Part shown: piece by piece, positions 42,924-57,479 of the stretch | Layout: each line of letters begins with the position of its first letter | Numbering within the stretch: the stretch's first letter is position 1 | The notes under the pieces: model-generated | Database searches by the model: none | The model's input: only the letters and a program-made list of their open reading frames with translations | What the model was told of the DNA's origin: nothing | Made by a program: the position numbers and the translations under genes | Origin: Polyangiaceae bacterium | GTDB taxonomy: Bacteria; Myxococcota_A; Polyangia; Polyangiales; Polyangiaceae | Length of the DNA: 58,420 nt | Direction of reading: 5' to 3' | Assembly (NCBI GenBank): GCA_009780955.1 | Contig: WQZB01000021.1 | Coordinates: forward strand, 1 to 58,420

Positions 42924-43909
42924 CGCGGTGTCCTCAGCGTAATGGGCGTCGTGGTTGCGACGTCACACGAACCGTGGCCAGGACGAACCATGGTGTCGAC
43001 AGAGCCGCCGCGGAGTAAATCGGTGAAGTGTCCGCCGAGCGTGGACATTGCCTCGAGATTTCTTCGGTGAAAGGCCATAAACGGCATGGCGTGAACGCAC
43101 AAGATGGCCCTGATCGTGCCGAGCGCGTCGACAAATGGAACGGCGGCAAGTAGCGTGGTTGATGGCATGCGACGGCTTGGCTTCATGCTGCCGGCAATGG
43201 GCACGTACGTGAGGCGGCCTGTGGCGAGCGCGCGCTCGAGCAAAGGATCCGTCGCCTTCGTCTCTGGCGGCATGCCAAAAGCTGCGCAACGTTCTCGGAG
43301 CCGGCCGGCCGCCACCTCGAAAAGCTCGCCCATCTCGAGACCGCAGTAGGTCGCAAACACTTCGAGCATGGCAGCGCCATGCGTGCAAAACGAGGTATCA
43401 CCAGACTCGATGCTCTTGAACAAGGCTGTTGTCGCGTCGCGAAGCGAGCTTTGCGATCGTTCGATTTGATCGCTTAGCCTGTCGTGCGAAATCTCGAGCA
43501 GCGCATGCGAACGTGCAAGCGCGTTGGCTCGTTCGGTTTCGCGCGAAGCGCCCTCGAGCCGATTTCGCCAGACATCGGAAAAGTAGCCAACCATCGCGGC
43601 AGGCACGGCGATCCCAACGAGCGACTCGATGGGCAAGTGCACCGCCCTAGCCGCGCGATGCCATGCGGCGAGCAGCCCGACACAGAGCAGCAGCGTGAAT
43701 GCCAGTGACTTCCACAAGCCATGGCGAAGCGCGACGAAAGTGGGCGCGAGCATGAACCAGCCGGCAACGTGCTCGGAGAACGAGACTTCGGTGCGACAGT
43801 AGGAATACGCAAGCACGCCGATGACGGCGGTGACTGCGCATCCTTCGAGCACGGCCAGCGCAAGCCCCGCGAGAGATGGCTTGGTAGGTCGACGAACCAT
43901 GAGACTCAT
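42920..43909 (-). CDS. pelD: PelD-like protein lacking the GGDEF domain
   Basis: I start at the ATG ending at 43909; the frame is open to a GTG at 44023. The product is about 329 residues. Residues about 13-110 hold several membrane spans (LAGLALAVLEGCAVTAVIGV, WFMLAPTFVALRHGLWKSLA), then a coiled linker (LEISHDRLSDQIERSQSSLR) and a GAF domain ending in AVPFVDALGTIRAILCVHAM and PFMAFHRRNLEAMSTLGGHF. This order is that of PelD. The canonical protein continues into a degenerate GGDEF domain that binds c-di-GMP; here it ends after the GAF domain. Confidence 0.7.
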   Translation of the reverse strand: MSLMVRRPTKPSLAGLALAVLEGCAVTAVIGVLAYSYCRTEVSFSEHVAGWFMLAPTFVALRHGLWKSLAFTLLLCVGLLAAWHRAARAVHLPIESLVGIAVPAAMVGYFSDVWRNRLEGASRETERANALARSHALLEISHDRLSDQIERSQSSLRDATTALFKSIESGDTSFCTHGAAMLEVFATYCGLEMGELFEVAAGRLRERCAAFGMPPETKATDPLLERALATGRLTYVPIAGSMKPSRRMPSTTLLAAVPFVDALGTIRAILCVHAMPFMAFHRRNLEAMSTLGGHFTDLLRGGSVDTMVRPGHGSCDVATTTPITLRTPR

Positions 43910-44120
43910 CCAGAGATGACCAATCTGCGGGCAGCTGTGAAGTGCTGCAGACGTTCGAGCGGCCTTTGTCACGGACGTCGGATCGCTGGCGCAGGAAATG
44001 TCCCAAGCCATCGCAGAGCACACGGTGCGGCAGCGCGCTCCGGTGTGTCATCGTCTACTTTAACCAATCGGCAAGAAGGCGAACGCGAGTAAGGTGATTG
44101 CCACTTCAAGGGAGATCACG

Positions 44121-45167
44121 ATGGCCAAAATTCCTGCCTATGCCGCACAGTCCGCAAAATCGCCTCTTATGGCCTGGACGATCGATCGCCGCGACCCCGG
44201 CCCGAACGACGTCGTGCTCGATATCCTTTATTGCGGCGTTTGCCACTCGGACATTCACCAGGTGCGCGACGAATGGGGCGGCGCCATGTTTCCCATGGTG
44301 CCCGGCCACGAAATTGTTGGGCGCGTCAGCCATGTTGGCAAGAGCGTGACCCAGTTTGCGCCGGGTGCGCTTGGCGCCGTGGGCTGCTTCGTAGACTCGT
44401 GCATGGAATGCGAGCAGTGCAAGGTGCACCATGAGAACTTCTGCGAGAAAGGTGTAGCATACACATACACGAGCACCGAAATGGATCGGAAAACGCCAAC
44501 GTTCGGTGGTTATTCAAAACAAATCGTCGTCAAAGAGCATTTCGTATTGAAGGTGCCAGCCAACCTCGAAATCTCGAGTGCTGCGCCGCTGCTTTGCGCT
44601 GGGATCACGACGTACTCGCCCCTCAGGCAGTGGAATGTCAAAAAGGGTGACAAGGTTGCTGTTGTCGGGCTCGGCGGACTCGGCCACATGGGTGTGAAGC
44701 TTGCAGCTTCCATGGGGGCCGACGTGACGGTTTTGAGCACGTCGCGCGCCAAGGAAGCCGATGCGCGCAAGTTTGGTGCGAAGGGCTTCGAGGTCACCAA
44801 AGATCCGGCCGTGTTCCAGAAGCTTCGCGGGCGCTATAGCTTCATTCTCGACACGGTGTCGGCGCCACATGATTACAACGCGTACCTCGAACTTCTCAAA
44901 CCCTATGGAACCATGGTGATCGTGGGCGCGCCGCCCGAGGCATCGTCAGTCGAGGCGTTCGCGCTCATTGGCGCAAACCGGCAGCTTGCGGGCTCGAACA
45001 TTGGCGGCATCAAAGAAACACAAGAAGTGCTCGATTACTGTGCCGCGCACAAGATTGCGCCCGAAGTTGAGATCATTCCGATTCAAAAGATCAACGAAGC
45101 TTACGAGCGAATGATTCGAAACGATGTTCGGTATCGATTCGTCATCGATATGGCATCGCTAAGCTGA
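44121..45167 (+). CDS. YahK/AdhC-type zinc-dependent aldehyde reductase
   Basis: The ATG at 44121 follows GGGAGATCACG. The 348-residue protein is a medium-chain zinc dehydrogenase. Catalytic zinc ligands lie in CGVCHSDIH and MVPGHEIVG, the structural zinc site is CMECEQCKVHHENFC, and the NADP-binding loop is VVGLGGLGHMGVKLAASMGA. The sequence pattern (AYAAQSAKSPLMAWTIDRRD) is that of the YahK/cinnamyl-alcohol-dehydrogenase-like subgroup, which reduces broad aldehydes with NADPH. It is divergent from pelD and convergent with rpoC. Confidence 0.88.
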   Translation: MAKIPAYAAQSAKSPLMAWTIDRRDPGPNDVVLDILYCGVCHSDIHQVRDEWGGAMFPMVPGHEIVGRVSHVGKSVTQFAPGALGAVGCFVDSCMECEQCKVHHENFCEKGVAYTYTSTEMDRKTPTFGGYSKQIVVKEHFVLKVPANLEISSAAPLLCAGITTYSPLRQWNVKKGDKVAVVGLGGLGHMGVKLAASMGADVTVLSTSRAKEADARKFGAKGFEVTKDPAVFQKLRGRYSFILDTVSAPHDYNAYLELLKPYGTMVIVGAPPEASSVEAFALIGANRQLAGSNIGGIKETQEVLDYCAAHKIAPEVEIIPIQKINEAYERMIRNDVRYRFVIDMASLS

Positions 45168-45245
45168 CTTGGCGATCCACGGGCTCGGGTCGAGTTGCTT
45201 CCCGATGTAGGCACCGTTAGTCTCACGGCGCGGCTCGCAGGATTT

Positions 45246-45266
45246 TGTACTCCCGTAAGGAGTACA
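45246..45266. terminator. Hairpin between convergent yahK-like gene and rpoC
   Basis: TGTACTCC (45246-45253) pairs perfectly with GGAGTACA (45259-45266) around CGTAA, with TTT just before it on the plus strand (so AAA on the far side for rpoC reading). A T-run is weak, but the site, between two 3' ends in a 228-bp gap that otherwise shows nothing, suits transcription termination. Confidence 0.45.
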
Positions 45267-45395
45267 TTATCCCAGGCCGCGCATGATTTGGCTGGCTGCG
45301 CCAGGGCAGATGACATTGGTGGCTATCAGCGTAGACCTGCCCTCTGGCACGACTGCCAGAAAGACTTCCCGGCAGCCGTGTTCTAGTTAGAAAGC

Positions 45396-49658
<4,263 letters not shown>

Positions 49659-49705
49659 GGGGGTGCCTTTCTTTCCTCAGTCGATAATGGGTAATGCAGA
49701 ACGGC

Positions 49706-52700
49706 TTATTCTTCGGCCGCGTGGTCTGTGGTGCGGACCTGACCAGGCTCAAGAAGCTCGACATTGAGACAAAGCGCCTGAAGCTCCTTGATAAGAACAT
49801 TGAACGACTCGGGTAAGCCCGGTTCGAGCGTGTACTCGCCTTTCACGATGGCTTCGTACATGCGCGTTCGGCCCATCACGTCGTCGCTTTTGACTGTGAG
49901 AAACTCTTGGAGCGCGTAGGCCGTTCCATAGGCTTCCATCGCCCAAACTTCCATTTCACCAAGACGCTGGCCGCCGAACTGCGCTTTGCCACCAAGCGGC
50001 TGCTGCGTCACGAGCGAATATGGGCCTATCGAGCGCGCGTGGATCTTGTCGTCGACAAGGTGGTGCAGTTTGAGGACATACATGATCCCCACCGTGACTT
50101 CTTGATCGAACGCTTCGCCCGTGCGCCCGTCGAAAAGCACGGTTTGGCCCGAGGTTGGAAGCCCGGCAAGGGAAAGTGAATTTTTGATCGCTTCTTCTGG
50201 CGCACCGTCAAAGACCGGCGACGCGTAATGCACGCCCTGCTTCAACTTCTGTGCGACCTGACGCGCTTCTTCGCCCGACAGCTTCGCCATGATCTTTGCG
50301 ACGTCTTTGTCACCGTCGAAGATCTTGACGATGAAATCTTTGATCTGCGTATCGCTGTACTTTTCGTCGAGCATCGACTGCAATTGCCAGCCAAGCGCCT
50401 GCGCGCCCCACCCAAGGTGCGTTTCGAGAATCTGGCCGATGTTCATGCGGCTCGGAACACCGAGCGGGTTGAGCACGATGTCAACCGGACGCCCGTCTTG
50501 CATGTATGGCATGTCTTCTTCGGCCATGATGCGCGACACCACGCCTTTGTTGCCATGGCGCCCCGCCATTTTGTCGCCAACTTGGAGTTTGCGCTTGATG
50601 GCGATGTAAACCTTCACCATCTTGATGACGCCTGGCGGAAGCTCATCACCCTTCGAAAGCCTGTCGATCTTGTCGCGGAAATGCTCTTCACGAACGCGGA
50701 TGATCTCGTCGAGCTCGGCAAGCTTGCCCGCGATGTCTTCGGCGTCGACGACAGGAAGAGCGTTCCAATACTTGTGCGCAACGCCATCGAGCATGGCTTC
50801 GTCGAGCACCTGACCCTTCTGGAGAAGGACCTTGCCCTTGTCGTCGACGAGCTTGCCCGTCGTGGTTGTGCCCGCAAGCTTCTTTTTTAGGCCGCGGAAG
50901 AACGAGTCGCGGAGAATTTTGATCTCCTCGTCGCGCTGCTTCTCGAGGCGCATGCGCTCGTGCTCTTCGATGTCTTTCGAGCGCTCGTCTTTCTCGGTTC
51001 CCTTGCGAGCAAAAATGCGTGCATTGATCACAATGCCGCCCACGCCTGGTGGAACACGCAGCGAGCTGTCGCGAACGTCGCCGGCTTTTTCACCGAAGAT
51101 GGCGCGAAGCAGCTTCTCTTCCGGAGAGAGCTGCGTTTCACCCTTGGGCGTGATTTTGCCAACGAGGACATCGCCCGGCTTCACCTCGGCGCCAATGCGG
51201 ACAATGCCGCTTTCGTCGAGATCTTTCAGGGCCTCTTCGCCAACATTGGGAATGTCGCGCGTGACTTCTTCTTTGCCGAGCTTCGTGTCGCGCGCAACGC
51301 ATTCGAATTCTTCGATGTGAATCGAAGTGAAAACATCGTCTTTCGCGATGCGCTCGGACACCAAGATCGAGTCTTCGAAGTTGTAACCTTGCCATGGCAT
51401 GAACGCGACAAGCACGTTTTGGCCGAGTGCAAGCTCGCCCATGTCGGTGGACGGGCCGTCAGCGAGAACATCGCCCACGCGTACCGTCTCGCCAGCGCGA
51501 ACGATCGGCTTTTGGTTGAAGCAGGTCGACTGATTCGAACGCTGGAATTTGTAAAGCTGGTAGATGTCGGGAATTTCCGCTTTGTCGGATTCAGGGCGAA
51601 CGACGATGCGGTTTGCGTCGACGCTTTCGACAACGCCATCGCGCCGCGCAAGAACGCACACACCGGAGTCACGCGCGAGCTTGTTTTCCATGCCCGTGCC
51701 GACCAAGGGCGACCAGCTGCGGATCAGTGGAACAGCCTGACGCTGCATGTTCGCGCCCATGAGCGCGCGGTTTGCGTCGTCGTGCTCGAGGAACGGAACG
51801 AGCGCCGCAGCGACCGAGACCATTTGGTTCGGTGACACGTCCATGAGTTGGATCATGTCGGGTGCAACCATTTGGTAGTCACCGTTGAGGCGAGCCGAGA
51901 CCAGGCTGTCTTTGAACTTGCCTTTGTCGTCGATGCCAACCGACGCCTGCGCGATGTACTTCGCCTCTTCTTCGAGCGCCGAGTACCACTGCACTTCCCG
52001 CGTGACACTGCCTTCACCAGCACGGCGGTAAGGCGTTTCAACGAAACCATATTCGTTGACACGTGCAAACGTGGACAGCGACGCGATAAGGCCAATGTTC
52101 GGACCTTCCGGCGTTTCGATCGGGCAGATGCGCCCATAGTGCGTTGGGTGAACGTCGCGGACTTCGAAGCCCGCGCGCTCGCGCGTAAGACCACCTGGAC
52201 CAAGCGCCGAAAGACGACGCTTGTGCGTCACTTCGGACAAGGGGTTCGTCTGATCCATGAATTGCGACAGCTGCGAAGAGCCAAAGTACTCTTTCACCAC
52301 CGCAGAAACAGGCTTCGCGTTGATGAGATCGTGCGGCATGAGCGTGTCGATCTCTTGCGACATGCTCATGCGCTCTTTGATGGCTCGCTCCATACGGACA
52401 AGGCCAATGCGATACTGATTTTCCATCAGCTCGCCAACGGCGCGCACACGACGATTGCCAAGGTGATCGATGTCGTCGACCGAGCCGCGACCGTTTTTCA
52501 GCTCGATGAGATGGCGAACGGTTTCGAGAATGTCTTGCGCCGTGAGCACCTGCGTGTCGAGCGCGGGGCGCTGCTCTTCCGGCAGGTCTTTGTAGAACTT
52601 GTAATTGAGCTTGAGACGGCCAACCTTCGAAAGGTCGTAGCGCTCGGCATTGAAGAATAGATTATGAAAAAGCGTCTTTGCCGTGTCGAGCGTCGGCGGA

Positions 52701-53839
52701 TCGCCGGGGCGCAGGCGCCGGTAGATCTCCATAATCGCGTCTTCTGTCGTTTTTACCTTTTCGGCAAGAAGCGTATCGCGGAGGTAGCTTCCAACATTGA
52801 GGCCGTCAATAAAAAGGATTTTGAACTCGGGAATGCCTGCTTCGCGGACTTTCTCGAGCTTGTCGGCCGTCACTTCTTCGTTGACCTCGAGCACGACCTC
52901 GCCGGTTTCCTTGTCGACCACGTCGTGCGCGGCCACTTTGCCGGTAAGTTCCTCGGGATCAGCCGGGAGGCGATCGATTTTCGCCTCTCTCAGCTTCTTC
53001 ATCGCCGCCTTGGTAAATTTGGTGTTCTTCTTGACGATGACTTCGCTGCCGACCTTGATATCGCGCGTGGCACGCTGGCCAGCAAGTAACTCATATTCAA
53101 CCGATTTCGAATACTTGCCGCCTTTTTCAAGGTAGATGGTTTCGGTGTTGTAGAAATAATTCAGCAAATCTTGCGTGCTATAGCCAAGCGCACGAAGAAG
53201 TACGGTTGCGTGCATCTTGCGGCGGCGGTCGATGCGAACAAAAATAATATCTTTCGGGTCAAACTCGAAGTCGAGCCACGAGCCGCGATAAGGAATTACT
53301 CGCGCCGAGTAAAGAAGCTTGCCGCTCGAATGCGTTTTGCCCTTGTCGTGGTCAAAGAAAACGCCAGGGCTGCGGTGAAGCTGGCTGACAACGACACGCT
53401 CGGTACCGTTGATGATAAACGTACCGGTGTCGGTCATGAGCGGGATCTCTCCGAAGTAGACCTCCTGCTCTTTAATGTCGCGGACGATACGCTCTCCGCC
53501 ATCGCGCGTATCGTAAATCATCAGTTGCGTCGTAACCTTGATTGGCGCGGCGAACGTCATGCCGCGCTGGCGGCACTCGTCCACGTCGTACTTCGGCCTT
53601 TCAAGGTTGTACGATACAAAAACGAGCTCGCTCGTCCCATTGAAATCTTTGATCGGGAAAACACTACGAAAAACCGCTTGCAGCCCCACTTCTTGCCGCT
53701 CATTCTGCGGAACCGTAGACTGCAGAAACTTGTCGTACGAGGATTTTTGAATGTCGATGAGGTTGGGCACCTCGATGACACGTTGGATCCGTCCCAGGTT
53801 CTTACGGACACGGAAGTTGGACTGGATAGCGGTCGCCAT
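49706..53839 (-). CDS. rpoB: RNA polymerase beta subunit
   Basis: I start at the ATG ending at 53839 ([20 protein letters not shown]), which has a GAGAGGAGC ribosome site; the frame is open 14 codons further. The 1377-residue product shows the rifampicin-pocket region ([40 protein letters not shown]) and the C-terminal [20 protein letters not shown] segment. The rifampicin-region residues seen are those of a wild-type-like sensitive enzyme. Upstream lies an unusually structured 292-bp gap. Confidence 0.98.
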   Translation of the reverse strand: MATAIQSNFRVRKNLGRIQRVIEVPNLIDIQKSSYDKFLQSTVPQNERQEVGLQAVFRSVFPIKDFNGTSELVFVSYNLERPKYDVDECRQRGMTFAAPIKVTTQLMIYDTRDGGERIVRDIKEQEVYFGEIPLMTDTGTFIINGTERVVVSQLHRSPGVFFDHDKGKTHSSGKLLYSARVIPYRGSWLDFEFDPKDIIFVRIDRRRKMHATVLLRALGYSTQDLLNYFYNTETIYLEKGGKYSKSVEYELLAGQRATRDIKVGSEVIVKKNTKFTKAAMKKLREAKIDRLPADPEELTGKVAAHDVVDKETGEVVLEVNEEVTADKLEKVREAGIPEFKILFIDGLNVGSYLRDTLLAEKVKTTEDAIMEIYRRLRPGDPPTLDTAKTLFHNLFFNAERYDLSKVGRLKLNYKFYKDLPEEQRPALDTQVLTAQDILETVRHLIELKNGRGSVDDIDHLGNRRVRAVGELMENQYRIGLVRMERAIKERMSMSQEIDTLMPHDLINAKPVSAVVKEYFGSSQLSQFMDQTNPLSEVTHKRRLSALGPGGLTRERAGFEVRDVHPTHYGRICPIETPEGPNIGLIASLSTFARVNEYGFVETPYRRAGEGSVTREVQWYSALEEEAKYIAQASVGIDDKGKFKDSLVSARLNGDYQMVAPDMIQLMDVSPNQMVSVAAALVPFLEHDDANRALMGANMQRQAVPLIRSWSPLVGTGMENKLARDSGVCVLARRDGVVESVDANRIVVRPESDKAEIPDIYQLYKFQRSNQSTCFNQKPIVRAGETVRVGDVLADGPSTDMGELALGQNVLVAFMPWQGYNFEDSILVSERIAKDDVFTSIHIEEFECVARDTKLGKEEVTRDIPNVGEEALKDLDESGIVRIGAEVKPGDVLVGKITPKGETQLSPEEKLLRAIFGEKAGDVRDSSLRVPPGVGGIVINARIFARKGTEKDERSKDIEEHERMRLEKQRDEEIKILRDSFFRGLKKKLAGTTTTGKLVDDKGKVLLQKGQVLDEAMLDGVAHKYWNALPVVDAEDIAGKLAELDEIIRVREEHFRDKIDRLSKGDELPPGVIKMVKVYIAIKRKLQVGDKMAGRHGNKGVVSRIMAEEDMPYMQDGRPVDIVLNPLGVPSRMNIGQILETHLGWGAQALGWQLQSMLDEKYSDTQIKDFIVKIFDGDKDVAKIMAKLSGEEARQVAQKLKQGVHYASPVFDGAPEEAIKNSLSLAGLPTSGQTVLFDGRTGEAFDQEVTVGIMYVLKLHHLVDDKIHARSIGPYSLVTQQPLGGKAQFGGQRLGEMEVWAMEAYGTAYALQEFLTVKSDDVMGRTRMYEAIVKGEYTLEPGLPESFNVLIKELQALCLNVELLEPGQVRTTDHAAEE

Positions 53840-54131
53840 CGTTGCTCCTCTCGAAAACGTCCTTTGGCTGCCGCTTGGCACAGCGCCAACAGCGCAAAGG
53901 GCTCACAAACCAAATAAGGCTAAGCAAAACTGTTCCGGTCCGTGCCTGACTTCGCTCTGCGACGGCGTATGCGTGTGCTATGCAAGCACACGCACCTTCC
54001 GCCGCCTTGAACTTGCATCAACTTGCATGAACTCGTAAGCGCCAAGGGCAAGCGAAGGGATCTCTCCCTTCGCCGCCCTGCGGCGTCAATCAGACAATCA
54101 CTTCGGTCCGCAATTATTTGGCGGTTCGCAA
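53840..54131 (-). promoter_or_regulatory. rplL-rpoB intergenic region with two perfect hairpins
   Basis: Two perfect stems lie in this 292-bp gap. One is GCGTGTGCT (53971-53979) with AGCACACGC (53985-53993), loop 5. The other is GCGAAGGGA (54052-54060) with TCCCTTCGC (54065-54073), loop TCTC. Neither is followed by a T-run on the minus strand. In E. coli the same gap carries an attenuator and an RNase III site, so a similar role is likely. Between the hairpins (54003-54035) is a degenerate dispersed CTTGAACTTGCATCAACTTG element, and the sequence just after rplL repeats AAATAATTGCG. Confidence 0.6.
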
Positions 54132-54524
54132 TTATTTTAGCTCGACTTTGGCGCCAGCCTCTTCGAGCTTCTTCTTGAATTCGGCCGCATCGGCCTTTGA
54201 AACGCCCTCTTTGAGATCTTTGGGCGCGCCTTCAACGAGATCTTTCGCCTCTTTGAGGCCGAGACCCGTAATCTCGCGAACCACTTTAATGACGGCAATC
54301 TTGTTTGCGCCGGTTTCTTTGAGAACAACGGTGAACTCAGTTTGCTCTTCCGCCGGTGCCGCAGCAGCGCCGCCTGCGGCGCCAGCAGCCGGCGCGACAG
54401 CAACAGCAGCCGGCGCTGCCTTGACGCCCCACTTGTCTTCAAGCGTTTTGATAAGCTCCGCAATCTGAATGACCGGGAGGTTCGAGAGGTAATCGACAAC
54501 CTGGTCCTTAGTGATGTCGGCCAT
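54132..54524 (-). CDS. rplL: Ribosomal protein L7/L12
   Basis: The start is the ATG ending at 54524 ([20 protein letters not shown]). The 130-residue protein has the N-terminal dimerisation helices, an Ala/Pro hinge and the C-terminal factor-binding domain ([20 protein letters not shown]). It forms the ribosomal stalk with L10 and recruits translation GTPases. It follows rplJ by 117 bp. Confidence 0.97.
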   Translation of the reverse strand: MADITKDQVVDYLSNLPVIQIAELIKTLEDKWGVKAAPAAVAVAPAAGAAGGAAAAPAEEQTEFTVVLKETGANKIAVIKVVREITGLGLKEAKDLVEGAPKDLKEGVSKADAAEFKKKLEEAGAKVELK

Positions 54525-54641
54525 TTTTTTGAAATCTCCGTACGTAATCGAATTCTTTGAAATCTTCAAATCGACGCGCCCACGCGAATTCGCAGACACG
54601 CCCGGCCCTTCGAACCAAGGGCCGTGCAAACGCAGATCAGG

Positions 54642-55196
54642 TCAAGGTCCTTTTTGCTCTTTGGCAGCAAGGGCATAAACGAAGTTCTGCGCGGGAGCGT
54701 TGAGCAGTGCGACGAACTGCTGAAGCGGCGCTTGAAGCGTCGCAAGCAGCTTGGCGCGTAGCTCGCTTTTGCCTGGCATCGTCGCGAGCTGTTCTTCAAC
54801 GGCTTTCGCGTCGAGAACAGTCCCGTCGATGAGACCAGCTTTGATCTTGAGTTTGTCGCCGGCATCGCCTTGGTCTTTCTTGAAAGACTTGACGATCTTC
54901 GCGGCGGCTGAAGGGTCTTCGTAGCTCCAAGCGATGCCAGTCATTCCGGTCAGCGTCTTGGATTTGTTGAGGCTCTCGAGAAACGATGTCTCTTTGAGAG
55001 CCTGCTTCACGAGCGTATTCTTGACGACTTTGTACTCGACGCCCGCCTTGCGGAAAGACGCACGAAGCGTAGTCGCCTGCTCGACGGTCATTCCCTTGTA
55101 GTCGAGGAAGACAGCCGAAGACATCTTGTCGAACTTGCCTGAAACTTCGCCAATAAGGGCGCTTTTACCCTCGCGCGTTGCAATGGCACGGGTCAC
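54642..55196 (-). CDS. rplJ: Ribosomal protein L10
   Basis: The 184-residue product (MTRAIATREGKSALIGEVSG) starts at a GTG ending at 55196, after GAGGAGGGC, only 3 bp past the rplA stop. It anchors L7/L12 to the 23S rRNA. The C-terminal helix (LQAPLQQFVALLNAPAQNFV) is the L12-binding segment. The usual untranslated L10 leader between rplA and rplJ, where L10 represses its own mRNA in other bacteria, has no room here. Confidence 0.96.
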   Translation of the reverse strand: MTRAIATREGKSALIGEVSGKFDKMSSAVFLDYKGMTVEQATTLRASFRKAGVEYKVVKNTLVKQALKETSFLESLNKSKTLTGMTGIAWSYEDPSAAAKIVKSFKKDQGDAGDKLKIKAGLIDGTVLDAKAVEEQLATMPGKSELRAKLLATLQAPLQQFVALLNAPAQNFVYALAAKEQKGP

Positions 55197-55199
55197 GGT

Positions 55200-55910
55200 T
55201 TAGCCCTCCTCGCTCGCGGCAACGAATTGGGCGGGATCAATCTTGATGCCGGGGCCCATCGTCGAGCTGACAGTGATGCTGCGAATGTATGCGCCTTTGG
55301 CCGTGGATGGCTTTGCGCGCACAAGCGCTTGAACGAGCGCCTTGGCGTTGTCGGAAAGAGCACTCTCGGTAAACGATGCTTTGCCGATGCGTGCGTGTAC
55401 AATGCCGGCTTTTTCGACTCGGTACTCGATTTTTCCGCCTTTGGCTTCCCGAACGGCGTTGCCAATGTCAAAGGTTACCGTTCCAACCTTGGGGTTCGGC
55501 ATGAGCCCCCGCGGACCAAGAACGCGACCAAGCTTGCCCACCGCGCCCATCATGTCGGGCGTTGCGATCACGCGGTCGAAATCCATGAAACCTTCGGAAA
55601 CCTTGGCCACCATGTCGTCGCTTCCAGCGAAATCGGCGCCGGCATCGCGGGCCTCGCGTTCTTTCTCGCCTTTGGCGAACACAAGCACGCGCACCGCTTG
55701 ACCGGTACCGTGCGGGAGAACCAGCGCACCGCGAACCATTTGGTCCGCATGTTTGGGGTTGACCCCCAAACGAACGGCGAGGTCCACCGTTTCGTCGAAC
55801 TTGCCAAACTTAACCTTCTTAACGAGGGCGCAGGCTTCTTCGACCGTGTATTTGCGCGAACGATCGACGGCTTGGTCAACCTTCGTGCGATTCTTCGACA
55901 GCTTCGGCAT
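55200..55910 (-). CDS. rplA: Ribosomal protein L1
   Basis: The 236-residue product ([20 protein letters not shown]) has the L1 signature regions: [20 protein letters not shown] and [14 protein letters not shown]. It binds 23S rRNA and forms the L1 stalk. The ribosome site GGAGAC precedes the ATG ending at 55910. In most bacteria rplA follows rplK directly; here 286 bp containing an inverted-repeat element separate them. Confidence 0.97.
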   Translation of the reverse strand: MPKLSKNRTKVDQAVDRSRKYTVEEACALVKKVKFGKFDETVDLAVRLGVNPKHADQMVRGALVLPHGTGQAVRVLVFAKGEKEREARDAGADFAGSDDMVAKVSEGFMDFDRVIATPDMMGAVGKLGRVLGPRGLMPNPKVGTVTFDIGNAVREAKGGKIEYRVEKAGIVHARIGKASFTESALSDNAKALVQALVRAKPSTAKGAYIRSITVSSTMGPGIKIDPAQFVAASEEG

Positions 55911-56051
55911 CGTCTCCTTTTATCGGCCTTGTGCCTTTGCGAGCGAAAGGCCTCCCACCGTGATTCTGCGTTTGCTAGGGTGGTGGTTTTGAGGTTTCTA
56001 CGGATGGACGCAAGAACCATTTCTTGCGCCCGGAAGAGTAAGGATCACGCT

Positions 56052-56197
56052 AGAGCGTGTTCGACAGCCGTCGCGAGCGAATCGAGGCTAGGGCGGACGC
56101 GAGCACCGCGCGGAACAGCCTGCTTCGGCTTTGAGCACGGAGCGCAACGTCCAACCGACGCATCCGATTTCGCGTAGCAGGCTAACGAACACGCTCT
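56052..56197. repeat. 146-bp inverted-repeat element, copy B, between rplK and rplA
   Basis: AGAGCGTGTTCG (56052-56063) and CGAACACGCTCT (56186-56197) are perfect complements. Inner pairs include GGACG/CGTCC. The centre holds CGGAACAGCCTGCTTCGGCT, nearly identical to the core of the element at 40999. The outer arm touches the rplK stop codon by one base. Confidence 0.7.
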
Positions 56198-56637
56198 CAG
56201 GCAACAACGTCGATGCCCATAGACCTGGCGGTGCCTTTGACCGTGCGGATCGTCGCTTCAATATCGGTGGAGTTCATTTCTTTCATTTTTTGCATTGCGA
56301 GATCACGCACTTGCTTCTCCGTCACCTTTCCGACTTTATTTTTGTTTGGCTCCTTCGAGCCTGAACCCGGCTTTTTCGTCGTTGCAAGCCCCGCAGCCTT
56401 CTTGAGAAGAACCGAAACCGGCGGCTCCTTCAAAATGAAGGAGAACGAGCGATCGGCGTAGACGGTGATCACAACAGGAATGATCATGTCGCCGCCTTGC
56501 GTTTTCGCGTTGAACTCCTTGCAGAAAGCCATGATGTTGACACCGTGCTGTCCGAGCGCGGGGCCTACCGGCGGAGCCGGATTCGCTTTGCCGGCGGGGA
56601 GCTGTAGCTTGATGGTTCCGGTAACTTTCTTCGCCAT
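56197..56637 (-). CDS. rplK: Ribosomal protein L11
   Basis: The 146-residue product ([20 protein letters not shown]) has the L11 [20 protein letters not shown] and C-terminal SMGIDV motifs. It forms the GTPase-associated centre with 23S rRNA. The stretch 105-115 ([15 protein letters not shown]) is slightly longer than usual. It is the first gene after nusG, separated by 225 bp that may contain a further promoter. Confidence 0.97.
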   Translation of the reverse strand: MAKKVTGTIKLQLPAGKANPAPPVGPALGQHGVNIMAFCKEFNAKTQGGDMIIPVVITVYADRSFSFILKEPPVSVLLKKAAGLATTKKPGSGSKEPNKNKVGKVTEKQVRDLAMQKMKEMNSTDIEATIRTVKGTARSMGIDVVA

Positions 56638-56862
56638 GACTTCTTCTTCTGCTGCTTTTGCTGCTACGCGTGCGGCTCGATATCAGCGAGCGGACCTTAC
56701 GTTTCAATGCTCGATCGTAAAGGAAAAGGAAACTCAGTGCCGCTCGCGGGCGCCTTCGCATACCGCGAACCCGAATAAAATCAAGCTTTTTTCACAATGA
56801 CTCGCAGGAACGCAAAAAAAGGCCTCTATATTGCATGAGCTCGCCTTCGCCCCCACACAGCC

Positions 56863-57396
56863 TCACACCCTTTTCTCGACTTGCGAAAAGTCAAGTTCCA
56901 CCGGCGTTGCGCGCCCAAAGATTGAAACCTTCACTTTGAGCTTTTGCTTGTCGGGCTTCACCTCTTCCACGGTGCCGGAGAAGTTCGCGAATGCGCCGTC
57001 GATGACACGAATCTCGTCCCCCACGTCGAAGTTCACCCGCGGCTTCGGCTTGACCGCACCTTCAACCACTCGGCGACGCTGATCGTCAATTTCTTGTGGG
57101 CGGACTTCCCGCGGGCGCTGGTTGCCGATAAAACCGGTAACTTTCGGCGTGTCTTTGACAAGGTGCCAGGTGTCTTCGCTCATTTCCATCTCGATGAAAA
57201 CGTAGCCAGGCAAGCTTGTTTTCTGACGGACACGAGACTTGCCTCCGGGACGGGCTTCTTGGACGGTCTCGGTTGGGATCAGAATCTCGCCAAATTGGGC
57301 GTCTTTGCCATGCTCTTTGATGCGTTGGAGCAAGGCTTCTTTGACCTTGTTCTCGAAACCCGAGTAGGTCTGAATGACGAACCACTTCTTGGTCAT
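56863..57396 (-). CDS. nusG: Transcription antitermination factor NusG
   Basis: The start is the ATG ending at 57396 (MTKKWFVIQTYSGFENKVKE); the frame is open further upstream without support. The 177-residue protein has the NGN domain (PGYVFIEMEMSEDTWHLVKD) that binds RNA polymerase and a C-terminal KOW domain (VGDEIRVIDGAFANFSGTVE) that contacts Rho or ribosomal S10. It sits 83 bp after secE in the standard order. Confidence 0.96.
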   Translation of the reverse strand: MTKKWFVIQTYSGFENKVKEALLQRIKEHGKDAQFGEILIPTETVQEARPGGKSRVRQKTSLPGYVFIEMEMSEDTWHLVKDTPKVTGFIGNQRPREVRPQEIDDQRRRVVEGAVKPKPRVNFDVGDEIRVIDGAFANFSGTVEEVKPDKQKLKVKVSIFGRATPVELDFSQVEKRV

Positions 57397-57479
57397 AACA
57401 CTGACTCCACCGAACCTTGCACCCGCCCTAGCCTCAATTCGCTCGCGACGGCTGGTAAACATCCTCTGAGACCGTGGGA

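Noticed and set aside
45101..45316. A 71-codon minus-strand frame after rpoC
   Set aside because: It overlaps the end of the dehydrogenase gene and a hairpin, and looks non-coding.
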